DNA of 64,000 nt from Linum tenue. Taxonomy: Eukaryota; Streptophyta; Magnoliopsida; Malpighiales; Linaceae. The position numbers and the translations under genes were made by a program. Below the pieces are notes generated by a model. The model had not been told where the DNA came from, made no database searches, and saw only the letters and a program-made list of their open reading frames with translations. The stretch covers positions 55,498,679 through 55,562,678 of the forward strand of contig CAMGYJ010000004.1 of the NCBI GenBank assembly GCA_946122785.1. Direction: 5' to 3'. This document shows, one piece after another, positions 22,377 through 34,679 of this stretch (the stretch's first letter is position 1; each line of letters opens with the position of its first letter).

Positions 22377-22664
22377 TTAGCAAGATTGTTCCACACTTGT
22401 GGATGCTCCATCGAATACCCGGGTAAACCACTCCACCAAGAGTTCCAATTCGCTTATTGGCTCTAGTTGTGGAAGGAAGTCTTCTCGGAATGGGGAACCC
22501 TTTTCATATCCCCATTGGTATGGTTCTTCTTCTTGGGAGGGGGGTTTGTACGAGAATCCCAACCCTTGACTTCCACCATCTTGATTGTTCCATGAAGTTT
22601 CGGGGTAACCATCTTCGGGTATTGATGAATACCCCCACAATTTGGTGAAATCATAAGGATCCAT
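22377..22664 (-). pseudogene. N-terminal gag remnant of a Ty3-type LTR retrotransposon
   Basis: A minus-strand frame starting MDPYDFTKLWGY and containing EWFTRVFDGAST lies about 200 bp downstream of a Ty3-type primer-binding site. I read it as the start of the gag of an Athila-like element because of this position and the LTR likeness noted for 22880-23510. The rest of the element is absent. Confidence 0.5.
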
Positions 22665-22860
22665 AATTCAAAAGCTGCTACACAAACAAAAACACTAAAA
22701 AGAAAATCAAACACACATAAACCACCCTTCGGGGAGAAGATGGGTTAAAAAAAAGCACAAAAAGAATAAGCGCGAAAATAACAAAAACACAATCAAGAAC
22801 ACAAAAAAAACAAGATAAAGACTAACTAACAACTTAATGGTTTTCTACTAGTTACCAAGG

Positions 22861-22879
22861 TTCCCCAGCAATGGCGCCA
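22861..22879 (-). other. primer-binding site of a Ty3-type element
   Basis: On the minus strand TGGCGCCATTGCTGGGGAA closely resembles the plant Ty3 site for tRNA-Asp (two changes from the usual TGGCGCCGTTGCCGGGGA). Confidence 0.7.
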
Positions 22880-23510
22880 AAAAGCTTGATCGGTTCAATC
22901 TGTGCAGATTATTGTCAATGGTTTGCACGTATCAACACCTACCCCATCCTAAGCCAAGGTTAACTTAAGATGGCATTGTCGTATAGTGGTGATCAAGGTC
23001 GTATTTTACTCGGGTCTTGATACCCTAGCCTACTTCCCACGTAGTTGATAATTAGTTAATCGGTTTTGGAGGTTTGAGTGGAGGACTTGAGGAGATAACT
23101 AGACTAGTGATTGATCAAAGCTAAAAGCAGATACTTCAGGGAACTAATCCTCCCCCTGGCTTAGGGTTACTATTCATGCATAAATACTTAGGGTTATCGA
23201 ATGTGGTGAGTGAGCTCTTTTCCGAGGGCGTTCGTGGTTATCCACACACCTTCGAGTACGCCTCCCCTAAACTCATATATAGTCACCTCGATCTAGGCTA
23301 TCGTATATGGGGAATTAAGCTAATGATTCATTTCAATGGATACTATCCCTCGTCCACATCTAATTTTCATCCCGAGTTCTATCTAGGAAGACTAACCTAC
23401 GGCAGGGGTTCGGACGCCTTGACCACCATAGGTCTCTATTCATACATTCCCGGGTTTATGATCCATAGATTAGACATGAAAAACATTCATCATTCCCTTA
23501 AGTTGTAAGG
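22880..23510 (-). repeat. LTR remnant of the Ty3-type element
   Basis: Read on the minus strand, the last 200 bp share word-by-word similarity with 35520-35670: GAAGTAG-CTAGGGTATCAA, then CCTTG-TCACCACTATA. The start of the LTR is not defined. No second LTR is visible nearby. Confidence 0.6.
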
Positions 23511-26289
23511 AAGTAAGGTGTGATTAGAAATCAAAAGCTAGATAACATAAATATATAATAGATAATTAAAAATATTGGTAAGAAAAAATCAGCTGCTTGT
23601 CAACAAACCACTGTAACGCAAAACCCTCTCGGTATGGCATTCACCTTACGTCTTTGAAATAAAGAAATATATCTTATAATTTGTGACTATTTGGAGCGTA
23701 GGCATGATAATGTGACATTAAAGCCTCCAAGAGAAAGCAAGTAGCAAATAATTATTAGCGGTGGATAAGTAAATAGTTTACTAAGGCTGATATCATATCC
23801 CGATGATTAATACTTGGACTTTACGTTTGAGCATTGTGTTGTGTTGATAAAAATCATTACATAAATTACACTGATGAATTTTTTTTTTTTGAAAGTTTTG
23901 ATTGTTTTTGTGGTATTATTACAATACATACATTCTTCATAATACAACAGTTTTTTGGTTTTCGTTCATATACAATTCGTGACTTGTTTGCTGATTTGAC
24001 ATAAACTATTAATCAAATTGTATAATTAAATAATCTTGACTTTAGCATAAATTGTTGAGATAGTTGGTATAAGTGTTTGGCATGTATGTTTTCCGTGAAA
24101 TGTATAATGTTAGTGTTTTAATGTCGTCCTTGATCTTTAAAACCTCTGAAAAGGAAAAGAGTTTTGTTATATCTAATCTATAAAACGTAATACTAATTTA
24201 ATAATTTTATATTACTTCTGCATATTCAATGTTCCAACCAATGATATTTGGGTTGGATTTTAGGATTATCCATCATTTGTAAGTTCGAAAATGTTCTTAA
24301 TTATTTATTAGAACCAATTAAATTAATAAAAATATGAAAATCGAAGAATCAAGCACCATTCAACACTTATATGAGACTTAGTGGGTTAGCTAAAAGAATG
24401 TAAAACCTCTGTTTTTCATATTTTAACTTCATGTATTTGTATTAATAAAAAGATATAGCAAATTTATCTAGTATAATTGGTTGTGATTCTTATCTTTGTC
24501 TAAATAGACCTTGGTTCAAATCTCGATAAATAATATTTTTTATATGAAATAAATAATCGTGAAGAAAAATATTCTTCCTACTTTCATTCTCGTTGCAGGA
24601 TATTTAAAATGGAGCAAACCAAACTCTTAAAATTATATTATAAATTTTCTGGATTAGGGGTTTTCGATGTTTTCATAATTGGACCAAATGCTGAACCGGA
24701 AAAGTTAGTGGTTAATAGTTCAATGATTAACCGTTATAGAACAGTTGGTTAACCGTCGATAGAAGTGTTCATGAGATACAACACAAGATATGTATCACTA
24801 ATTTAGGAGTGAATTTATTACCTTAAAGTTTTTCCCTTGATTTTTCGTGGTTAAAATAGTGAACCAGTGGACCATTCAAATCGGGGTGGTTCATCTGGTT
24901 TCATGTCAAACCGCTAAAAATAGTTTGATTCTCCTTAAAAGTCCAATCAAATGAACCGAACTGCTATTATAACTCGTGCTAGTGAATGGCTAACTTGTTA
25001 GGGGTGTAACCGATAATCGAATCGGAACCATGGTTTACGGTTATACCGATAACCAATTAAATAGAAGAATGTTAGGTTTCCGGTAGTCAAATTTAGCTAA
25101 TTAATAACCGACGGTTAAACGATTAACCGACTAACCGATTACGACCATCCTCATAGTTAAGACTGAAAATAATAGGCCTCGATGAGCCGCAAGCATATGA
25201 AAAAATTAGTGGAATGTTTGAAGGGATACAAATCACTTGCCTACTCTAATTGTAATAATGACTTAGATTCAAATGAGAATAATTTAAAGAACGACTTTAG
25301 AAGGAGCACGGTAGAAATTTGGACTTTCGCACAATAGCTCAATAACAATCAGTAACATTTAAACTTCTATGTAATTTGGTGGGTTTATGAGTTGATTAAT
25401 TGTTGTTGGTTATCTTACTAATTATTTTTCTCTGCTTCTTAAATCAAATTTGACGATAGAATGGTGTTATTGCGTACTTGCGTTGGATTAAGTTGATTAT
25501 GGATTGATATTTATTTAAATTATTTTTTCAATGATAATAAATTAAAAAAGAACAAATACGAGATGTTAGAAAAAATCTACAAAAACGAACAATTGAAAAA
25601 AGGAGGAGGTCATCTATTGGTTAAGTTACCGATTGGTCATTTTGGTATAATCTTGCCGAATCACTTGGTTAACGATTATCCGGTTAAGCGACAAAATAAA
25701 AAATAATCGACTACACGATTATGGTTAATCGACTAATATAAACGGTATGGTTAACGGTAAGCACAAAATGCTTAATGATTAACCGAGAACCGAATAAATA
25801 GTTCCAATCATATTCGAACCGAACCAATTATCCGTTCTAATTATAACTGGTTTAGTGGTTCTACTGGACCAACCTTTGATCCAGTCCAATTCTTGTAACA
25901 ATGGTTTCCCCCCTTTTTTGTTAGCTCATCCTTTCGAAATTATATAAAGATAAGAAAGCAATAAAATAAGTAAAGAGAATTTTATGAATTACTAGTTTTT
26001 AAAAATTCTAATATGTTATAAATTACACATGACATAATAACATAGAAGATTTCACTATTGTAAATGATATTTCACCTAGAATTATCTATAAATAAGAATT
26101 TCACGGTATTGAGATGACTAATAAATTACGCATGACATATGACATAACATATTTACTCTAGTTAATGACATTTCACCAAACTTATATTTTTATTTGGCCA
26201 TGTGGCAAAAGAAGATCTTAACTAATGATTCGTTGAAGAAAAGGGATGGTCATTTCCCATTAGATGTATGTTATGCAATGCCTCAAGAA
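23511..26289. other. long AT-rich gene-free region
   Basis: About 2.8 kb without a supported gene. Clusters of AACCGATAATCG- and GGTTAACCG-type motifs (24690-25140 and 25620-25870) look like eroded hAT-related elements; one left end, TAGGGGTGTAACCG, is visible at about 25000 but its partner is missing. Confidence 0.5.
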
Positions 26290-26720
26290 GATGCAAACAT
26301 CATGAGCGGTAGCGACGACACCTGACACCCACGACGACATGCCCCATTTGTGACGAAGGACCCGAGACAATGCTATATGTCCTTCTAGACTTCCTAAGCG
26401 GTAAATTCACGAAGACTATATGCAGATCATGGGAAGATTCGTTCAAATAAGGAACTTGATAATGAACATTACAAAAACATTCAAAATATCCCAACTCAGA
26501 AACTACATATCCTAAACAGTGGTGCACAAGATCTACATGATGTTTGTTGGCCAATATGGAAGGAAAGGAATGCCAAAATCTTTCAGGACTAGTCATGTCC
26601 ACCACAATTTTTTTGCTACAAAGTTGTTTAGATCATCACAAGGTGGACATGATCATAGTAGAAGGGTGGCTATCAACTATCAAAAGGACTTTGTACATAG
26701 TTTTGAGAATTAACAAAGGT
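26290..26720 (+). pseudogene. LINE (L1-type) 3' remnant, RT-associated zinc-binding domain
   Basis: Plus-strand frames read RRHLTPTTTCPICDEGPETM and, 200 bp later, DVCWPIWKERNAKIFQD. These two motifs, a CPxC finger followed by W-x-IWKERN, are the hallmark of the zf-RVT region at the C-terminus of plant LINE reverse transcriptases. Stops and frameshifts separate them. No upstream RT core is present. Confidence 0.7.
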
Positions 26721-26746
26721 TGTATGTATGTATGTATGTATGTATG
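26721..26746 (+). repeat. (TATG)n microsatellite
   Basis: Six copies of TATG, directly after the LINE remnant. Confidence 0.9.
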
Positions 26747-27666
26747 ACTATAGGATTAACGGTAGCAGTAGTATATAAAGGATATAAGCAACGTGCTTGG
26801 TGAATGAGAAAGCCCCTAGAGTTTTTAGTAATACAACATACCATCTTTGATGCTACTACTACTAGAAGTATGCTAGTGCTAATAGGTTTGGAGTTAACCC
26901 TTCTGCTCCTAACAAAGAGCCAATTATTTATGTGCATGACGGAAAAGCGATAGTTCACGAATGTTGTGATCAAGAATGGACGATATTGGATTCTTGTACT
27001 TTATTGGGGTGTAGCTACTACTCTGCGTCAGAGGATGATCATGTCTATCTTGAGAATGCTAATAGCACTTTCTCCCCTAATCTTCCGATGAATAGCCACG
27101 ATATTTCATTTTCTCAGGATAACTTGTCTGATAGAGCCAGGGAGGTCATTATTGATTTTCAGGCTATTGGCCATAAGTTGACCTTTACTGTGCATTGAGA
27201 AACTTATGTGTGTCTTTAGTTCGATCCTTATTTCAAGTTAGAGATTTCAATGGGGAGTGCTTTAAATTTATACTTGAAAGATATCACACTAAATTGAAGT
27301 GAAGGACGAACAAAGCAAAGAGGTATTGGAAAGTTAGTGTGTTTATGCTACAACTATATGTTTTGATGAAGAATTGGTGGAGCAAAGGAGGAGGACCCGA
27401 TGAAATGTTTGCTACATTGTTGGAAGTTGGCATTGGATGTCAAGGAGGAAGATGCGAGTGAAGTGGAAATGATGGTGTAGAGTCATCTAGGCTCGGATTT
27501 CTAATGTTTAGCTTAGCTTATAATTTTTGGTTACATGTTATTGATGCTACTGTAAGTGCAACTTATGATGTTCATTTTCTTAACTTCTCTATCTTGGTAA
27601 TAATAATAAAAAATATATCACCATTATACAAAATAAGAATTCTTGTATCGATATGGACCGAAAGTA
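26747..27666. other. gene-free spacer
   Basis: One 88-residue frame (26932-27198) is not recognised and has no splice or promoter context. The remainder is AT-rich with no recognised element. Confidence 0.4.
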
Positions 27667-27674
27667 ACATTCAT

Positions 27675-28697
27675 TAGGGCTGGTAAACAGTCGGTAAACG
27701 GTTAAACCGGTTACCGTTTGACCGATTACCGGTATACCGGAAACCAATACACCTCTGTCGTTTGCCGATACAGAATAATTTTTGATAAGCCGATTACCGA
27801 ATGGGATGGTATCGGTTGTCATCCCGGTTACCCGTTTACCGCAAAATGGAGAAATTAGTGCTGCAGCTTGCGGAAATGGTAACTTCGCAGCGCAAAGTGG
27901 CAAGGTTCATGATTGCAACTCCAAGTCCCACCGACCCAACCTATAAATAAATGAAAAAAAACTCTTTACACTTGTTCCCTGTCGGCTGTAAAACACCCTG
28001 CAAAAACAAATTAATTAATTAACTCATAGTGCTTCTTTGCTCGGCTGCGACACATACACATTGACACGGCTGCTCCTGAACTCGGCTATAATAGACACAC
28101 AACCAATGAAATTGATGAAACTGTGAAAGTATGAAACAATTAACAAATCAACGTAAAGTTACCTCAATCGACAGATATTCGAACAGCGAAAATGACGGGG
28201 TTCGACGGAAAGAAGGCCACGACGAAGGGGGTCGACAGAAACAGAGCCCCGCGGAGAGGATGAGGCACCGTACTGCTGGGTCGTGTCTCGTGGGTCGAGC
28301 TTGCGTCAGTAACGGAGACGACGAAGATTCTGCCTGTTTTGATGTGATGGCGTTTGGATGCGATGAAGGAAGGAGGGATCCGCGACGTGACTCGTCGTGC
28401 GCCAGGCGGGGGAGAGAGCGATGCATAGCAATTAAGTGGTCTAGGTAAATTACTTATGTCTTAGACTTAGGTAGGTTTGAGGCATTTAGGCGGCCGACAT
28501 TTACTTGATGACCTTTCCCATTCGGTGTCGGCAGACCGACCCACCGACGGTATTTTACCGTTTCTATCTCGGTATACCGCTTCCCACAATCCCGTCTCCG
28601 AATACCGTTTTGTACGGTTAACGGTTTAACCGGTAACCATGATTACCGGTACGGTTACCGGTTAAACCGTTAACCCTAATACCGTTTACCAGCCCTA
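27675..28697. mobile_element. hAT-type non-autonomous element, 1.0 kb
   Basis: Perfect 14-bp TIRs TAGGGCTGGTAAAC / GTTTACCAGCCCTA, perfect 8-bp TSD ACATTCAT (27667-27674 and 28698-28705). Subterminal regions are packed with GGTTACCGGTT-type motifs. The unrelated core (27850-28450) has a 105-residue plus-strand frame that I do not recognise; it may be captured host DNA. Confidence 0.92.
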
Positions 28698-29218
28698 ACA
28701 TTCATGTACCGTGATGACCAAATAATAAATGTTCAAAAGTCAAATTCAACTTCTTGCCTTTAGTTTCTTTGGATAGAATCTTGCATTTAATTTTTGAGAT
28801 GGAAGTGAATTAAATGAAAGACTAAAAAAGAAAACTTTAACGATTCACCCCACAATCACACATGGTCGAACACCTAAAACCAACCGCCAAAAAGGAATGA
28901 GGGAAAAAATTCAACTGAAAGAAAAAGAAAGAGAAAGGCAGGGAACCCTAGGCGCAAATCAAATCAGTGGAGCGGAGAAAGCAAAGAAAGGCAGAGAGGG
29001 CATTTCCCCAGAATTTGAAATTAATCAGAGGCTGAGGCATTGAGAACACAGAAAGAGAGATTGGCAATGGCAGAGGTTGGGATTATATAGATAGCTTCAC
29101 ATAATCTCTCCCTCTAATCCGCTCTCTTTCTCTCCCAAGCTCTGCCTCCCTTTTTCCTTCTCTTCCTTTCTTGTTCGACCTTTCCGCTAATCGGAGTCTC
29201 TCAGAATTTCTCGTTTCC

Positions 29219-30945
29219 ATGTCTAAACGGTGATTACCCAAACTCCTTTTTTTTCTCTTTTTTTCCTTCGTCTGGTGGCAGCTCTTTTAACTATCATCTT
29301 TCACGATTATTATTGTTTCATTCATTTTATTATTTTCCCCTATTGGAGATGACATTTTGTTGTACACTTTATTTATTCATGAATTGCATTTCTTAGTATC
29401 ATTTCTCTCATTTCTGCTAATTTTGTTGATACATTGTATTGATTTCAGGGTGTTATGCAAGTTTTTTGCACATGGGGCATGTTTGAAAGGGGAGCACTGT
29501 GAATATTCTCATGACTGGAATTATCCATCAAGCAATGTCAGTATGAATAATATACTAATTTTTTATGGGCATCTTAGATAATTGTCATATTTTAATGCAT
29601 TTACTTCCTGCGCAGATTTGCACCTATTATCAGAAAGGGAAATGCTCTTATGGAACTCGGTGCCGATATGATCATCTTAAACCTTCAAGGCTACATTTTG
29701 GTGCTTCATCTTCTACTAGTATTCCTTTTGGGAATACAAGGTTCGGAGCCTATCCTATTATGAAAGCTCGTATTTTGCCTTCAGAGCTCTCCCCGGGAAG
29801 TAGACCTTTTCTTCCATCTAATCATCCAACACGAAATTTGGAACCTGGGAAATGCGACGTCTTTGATGGTACTATAGAGCTGAAAAATCTGAAACTACCA
29901 TCTGATCGTCCGTTATGCTGTTATGCGGCCACTGGGAACTGCCCGAGAGGAGAGCAATGTCCTCACATTCATGGTGACTTGTGCCCTAACTGTGGGAGGC
30001 ATTGTTTGCATCCTTTGAGGCCCGAGGAAAGAGAGGAGCACATGAAAACGTGTGAGAAAATGCAGAAGCACCTTGATGCGTTGAAGCACAGTCAAGAGAT
30101 AGAATGTTGCGTGTGCTTGGACAAAGTGTTGTTCAAGTCGACGGCGGCAGAACGTAAGTTTGGTTTGCTCTCTGAGTGCGACCATCCATTCTGCATAGGG
30201 TGTATCAGGAATTGGAGAAGCAGCTCGCCTACCCCTGGAACGGAACCCAGTTCAATGTCCAGGACGTGCCCAGTATGCCGCAAGCTATCCTATTTCGTGG
30301 TTCCTAGTGTGATTTGGTATTCCTGCCAAGAAGAGAAGACGGAAATCATTGACAACTATAAGGCAAAGCTTAGGCAAGTTTTGTTTCTTCTTCTTTTGGA
30401 GTACTTTTTCTGCATTGAACCAATTTTTATTGTTTATCATAATCTTTTTTTATGTGTGTTGACTCTATTTTATGATTAAGAAGAACTAATATTTATATTT
30501 CCATCTTGTAGTTCAATAGATTGCAAACACTTCAACTTTGGTATTGGAAACTGCCCGTTTGGTTCCAGCTGCTTTTACAAGGTAAATCATATATTCTCTT
30601 ATTTGTAATTTTAGTATTTTTGTATATATCAACCAATTAAGGCAAATGCTTTTGATAATATTACTTTGTGGAGTTATTATGTTGTTTATTTTGACATTAA
30701 ATATTCATCCTAGAGCATCTAATTTGTAGCATGGATACAAAGATGGGCGTCTAGAGGAAGTGGTTCTCCGCCATCTTGGTTCTGAAGATGGGCACACAGT
30801 CATATCTAAAAACATCAGGTTAGGTCATTACTCTCTTACCTTGTTTGTTGCTTGCTCTGAGCTATCATACATGTTCTTCTAATGGATTGTCTGCAATACA
30901 TTTTTTAGATTGTCAGATTTTCTTGGAGGACTCCAAATTAGCTGA
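29219..30945 (+). CDS. MKRN: makorin-type RING / CCCH zinc-finger E3 ubiquitin ligase
   Basis: Exons: 29219-29229, 29449-29536, 29616-30373, 30512-30581, 30730-30818, 30909-30945, giving 350 aa. Domains follow the makorin order: CCCH finger 1 [19 protein letters not shown] (7-25), finger 2 [19 protein letters not shown] (35-53), finger 3 [19 protein letters not shown] (134-152), the makorin Cys-His motif CPNCGRHC (156-163), a C3HC4 RING (about 197-254, with [16 protein letters not shown] and CPVCRK), and finger 4 [17 protein letters not shown]. Makorins are RNA-binding E3 ligases; plant homologues affect development and stress responses. The first coding exon is only 11 nt. The intron after exon 3 appears to use a GC donor (AG|GCAAGT), the only join that keeps the conserved frame. 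The final [11 protein letters not shown] end is typical of the plant family. Confidence 0.93.
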
Positions 30946-31790
30946 ATGTGTTGTTGTGCTAGATATTAATTACAGTGTAAGATCATCCATCTACCTTACA
31001 AATACAAACATTAATGTGCGGGATTGGAATTGTATGGACACCATTGGTATGAGTTTGCTCATTGTTATTTGTATATGCAGGAGTACCAATATGATAAGAA
31101 TACTTACAAGTCTGCAAAGGTCTCCAATTATGGAATCGAGACAATAGTTTTCTTCAAGGTACAAACTTGCATGTTACATTATTCATTCGTCCATAACTAA
31201 TTGTTGTGAACCTAACATTGTTGACATCATTGGTCGATGCAGAGTGTCTTATTACTAGAGGTGCTCTTCGTTTCGCCATAGAATCTGCAAGGGGCATTGT
31301 ACAGTTTGCCTATTTGTTAAATAAACTTCCATCCACCCACCATTTTGCTTAGCTAATAATGAGTGTTGTAACAAGAAAAGAGCACAGAGGATGGCTAAAG
31401 AATGGCCCTATACAATAGATAATGTTTCTTAGCTTGCTTGATTGAAAGAGACTGAAAATGACTTTGTATAAGATAGAAAGATTTAATTGTTAGTGTTGGT
31501 ATTGTGTGTGCCCAAATTGACATAATAATCTACTTATGTCTTCTTTGGGAAATGTTAAGATAGAAAGACGAAATTCATTTTCTTAACACAAGAAACAAGT
31601 ATATATATATATATATTTTGCATTATAATTGAGTTAATATATTTTAACTATGTCGATTTCTTTTCCTTTCAGTTTTATCTCGTACTTTTATTTATTTCCA
31701 TTTGTTTCTTTTTACCATCATGGTATATTTGTAACAGGTAGGGTTTCACTTTTACTAAAATATTTTTAGTAAAAAGAAAAATTAAATACA
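30946..31790 (+). other. makorin 3' region
   Basis: Likely 3' UTR, possibly with introns: donor-like TACAGT|GTAAGA near 30978, acceptor TATGCAG at 31080, and a second acceptor GATGCAG at about 31242. An (AT)n tract lies at 31600-31617. No further gene. Confidence 0.45.
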
Positions 31791-32039
31791 TTAAAAAGCG
31801 AAAACATCATATTGAAGAGAACTCAACTCGAAAATTTGAAAGATCAACACAACTCGAAACATTTGACTTCGTAAATGTCTTTCATAAAACTGCATGAAGT
31901 CCCACAACGTACTGCTCTTAATTAATTTTATGTAGCCATCAATCTCTGTGACGATATGTTGATTCTTGAGTGTGCTTCTACAAATCCTGAGTGCGGGCGT
32001 GAAGTTAGTCATAATCCTAGGTTCCATTTTACATGGCAA
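31791..32039 (-). pseudogene. possible FAR1/MULE-derived transposase fragment
   Basis: An 82-residue minus-strand frame contains DGYIKLIKSSTLWDFMQFYE, resembling the FDGYVNSKTSLKEFVEQYE stretch conserved in FAR1-related proteins derived from MULE transposase. Nothing else of such a gene is present. Weak, by-eye call. Confidence 0.35.
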
Positions 32040-32135
32040 GGAAATAAATCCAATATAATCCTAATGCATATGTGGTTGCAATGCTCATGCATTGAGATGT
32101 TTACTTGAGTTGAAAATGATTTTCTTGGAAAGTGG

Positions 32136-32683
32136 CAGTGGCGGACCCAGAAATTTTACATAGGGGTGTCCTCTTTTAAAAAATAAATTAAATACAAATA
32201 ATTCTAAATAATTAAAAAAATATTTAAATAAGAAATACCTTACTCATACAGTCATAAAAAATTCACGATGTGTTTTCATATTAAAAAATGATTGTAAAAC
32301 ACACTTGGGGTCTACACTGTTCAAAAAAAAAAAATGTAGCCTAATGGAAATTATGTTTATTAAAATTGTAGCCTAAATCTAAAAAAAATTGTAGCCTGCA
32401 CAGTGTTTAAAATAGAATAACATATGAGTTGTAGCCTAATGGAAATTATGTTTATTAAAATAAAGTGTCATAGGTTTGAATTACCCAAACATTCACTTAT
32501 ATTCTAATACTCAAACTAAAAGATGAGAGTAGGATAATCACTTTTTTAGATTTAGGGGTGTCCCCGACTATCAATTATAATTTTTTTGTCATTACGTAAA
32601 TTATCATCGGGGGTTGGATAATCGTTTTCCCAAAATTTAGGGGTGTCCGGAAACACCCCTAAACACCCGTGGGTCCGCCCCTG
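32136..32683. mobile_element. hAT-type non-autonomous element
   Basis: The ends are CAGTGGCGGACCCAG and TGGGTCCGCCCCTG, near-perfect TIRs. A perfect 8-bp TSD GAAAGTGG lies at 32128-32135 and 32684-32691. The interior is AT-rich with a repeated TAGCCTAATGGAAATTATG block (about 32337 and 32433). Confidence 0.93.
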
Positions 32684-32691
32684 GAAAGTGG

Positions 32692-33265
32692 TCCGAGTTC
32701 AACTTAAGTGGTACATTACATCGGTCACCAAAATGTGACATAACTTGTAATAGGATTTTCCCCACCCGGTAAACATGATATCGCATGCTCTAAAAGGTTG
32801 TGGGGTACCTCATAACATGATCTTCTTATTACCAAGGGGTAGGTTTCGTAACCTCTCCTTATTGCCCAGGAGTAGGGTTCCTATATAAAGACTCCCTCAT
32901 TATGGGGAGTGAGGTGACTGTGAGTTGCTAATTAAACAAGAGGTCAAACATGATCGTACTTATAAAAATAAATATATTTTTTGGACTAAACTTGCACACA
33001 ATGTGAAGATATTAGCCAACATACTTTGATAATGTGACTTGTTGAAGCAATGATATGCTTGTAGAAATTGAAGAACGTAACATAGCATGCACTTAACATA
33101 GAGCTCGTATGCACAGTCTTAATCATAAGAACTTAATTTCAATGACATAATGCAAATGCTTAAAGGTAAATCAATTAAACAACTACCCGAATTACTAACT
33201 AATCCCCTAACCTTGCTCAATGCTCACGTCTGTTAACCTTACTCATTATTTCCTTTAGTGGCCAT
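32692..33265. other. gene-free spacer
   Basis: Contains a TATATAAAG motif at about 32881, without a following gene. Nothing recognised. Confidence 0.35.
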
Positions 33266-33273
33266 GCCAAGTG

Positions 33274-33562
33274 TGGGGTGTGCAACGGTTCGGTTCGGTC
33301 CGGATCGGACCAAACTCATGAGAACCGCGGTCCATTAGTGAAAGACATGTTAGGACCAAGGACCGGACCATTCTTGCATTTGGTCCATTTGGTCCGGTTC
33401 GGTCCGGTCCAAATATGAGCTCTGTCCACCATTTCTTCAGTAATTATAAAATTCATAAGGACCAAGGACCGGACCGCATTTTACTCGGTCTGGTCCGGTC
33501 CGGTCTTAACAACGGTTTGGTCCGGTGTGGTCCGGTACGGACCGGACCATTGCACACCCCTA
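33274..33562. mobile_element. hAT-like MITE rich in GGTCCGGTCC
   Basis: TIRs GGGGTGTGCAACGG / CCATTGCACACCCC. The interior has repeated GGACCAAGGACCGGACC. Flanking sequence shows only a partial TSD (CCAAG shared), so the insertion is old or the ends are off by a base or two. Confidence 0.65.
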
Positions 33563-34060
33563 TCCAAGCCCGTTCCTCCCCGTTGGAGTCCTCCATTTGA
33601 TCACCTTATGCTCAATGCACCGCCAATGCATAGTTCCACCAACGACACTGATCCATTGATTCTCCTCTATAATAGTTGCAATGGACAAGGATTCATCTGC
33701 GTGACTTGTCTTCCTTTTCTTAACCAACGCCAAAGTTAATTCCTCGTTCCACTTGTAGCAGGAGATTAAACCTTAATTATCCATTGATATAACTAACCCT
33801 TTTCTAATTCTTATTCTCACAACTAATCCTCCACTTTAATCAGAACCATGAACACGTGCATGCATCACGTCTTCTCCACACCTAACCCACCCAAAACACC
33901 ATTATTCCATTAATACAAGTGAGGAAACTAAATCCTCAATAGCTATCTGATCATATTCTGACCTAAACCTCCACCTCTAAACATGTAATTCACGTAAACC
34001 CCCACTCCAATTACTATCGCAAATCCAAGCACTACGCCACGTATTTCCATGTAGATATAT
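33563..34060. other. gene-free spacer
   Basis: No supported gene or element; two short plus-strand frames are unconvincing. Confidence 0.35.
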
Positions 34061-34068
34061 CACATGAT

Positions 34069-34542
34069 TAGAGGTGGCAAATGGATTGGATTGGTGGATT
34101 TGTGGATTGGATTGGTGGTTCCATGGATCAAATGGATTGGATCTAATGGATTGGTGGATTCATGGATTGGATCAAGTGGATTGGTGGATTATCCATGAAT
34201 CCAAATGAATCCTCAACCAAGGACCAATATGTAAAATGTAAAAAGTTTAGGTACTAAAATGTCACAATAAAAAAATTTAGGTACCAAAACGTAATTTTCT
34301 AATGATATTTTTCGTATAAAAAATTAAATTTTAGGTACCAAAATGTAAAAAATAAAAATTATAGGTACTAAACCGTAATTTGCCAATGATCCATGGATCC
34401 AATCCATGAATCCAATCCATGAATCCACCAATCCAATTGGATTTGGATCAAATGGATTGGATTTAAATGGATTGGATTAGGTGGATATTTTTAATGGATT
34501 GATGGATTGGATTGGTGAATTGGATTGAAATTGCCACGTCTA
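34069..34542. mobile_element. hAT-type MITE rich in ATGGATTGG
   Basis: 12-bp TIRs TAGAGGTGGCAA / TTGCCACGTCTA (one mismatch), perfect 8-bp TSD CACATGAT (34061-34068 and 34543-34550). The subterminal regions are made of many copies of ATGGATTGGATTGGTGG and its complement. Confidence 0.92.
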
Positions 34543-34565
34543 CACATGATTAATCATCATCGGTT

Positions 34566-34678
34566 CGAAACAGCCCGACGGGAAGTAGATAAGGTCATGA
34601 AATCAACTCAACCATGAGAACCCAAATTGACCAGTTGAAGAAAGGATCCGAAACAGCCCGACGGGAAGTAGATAAGGT
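34566..34678 (+). repeat. 30-bp direct repeat pair
   Basis: Two identical 30-bp copies (34566-34595 and 34649-34678), containing AAACAGCCCGACGGGAAGTA, start 83 bp apart. The second copy abuts the CACTA-like segment. Confidence 0.85.
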
Positions 34679-34679
34679 A

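Noticed and set aside
22251..23508. Plus-strand frames near the Ty3 remnant as host genes
   Set aside because: They overlap the reverse-strand LTR and primer-binding site and have no recognised domains.
26932..27198. 88-residue frame as the RNase H part of the LINE
   Set aside because: No RNase H motifs could be found; left as unknown.
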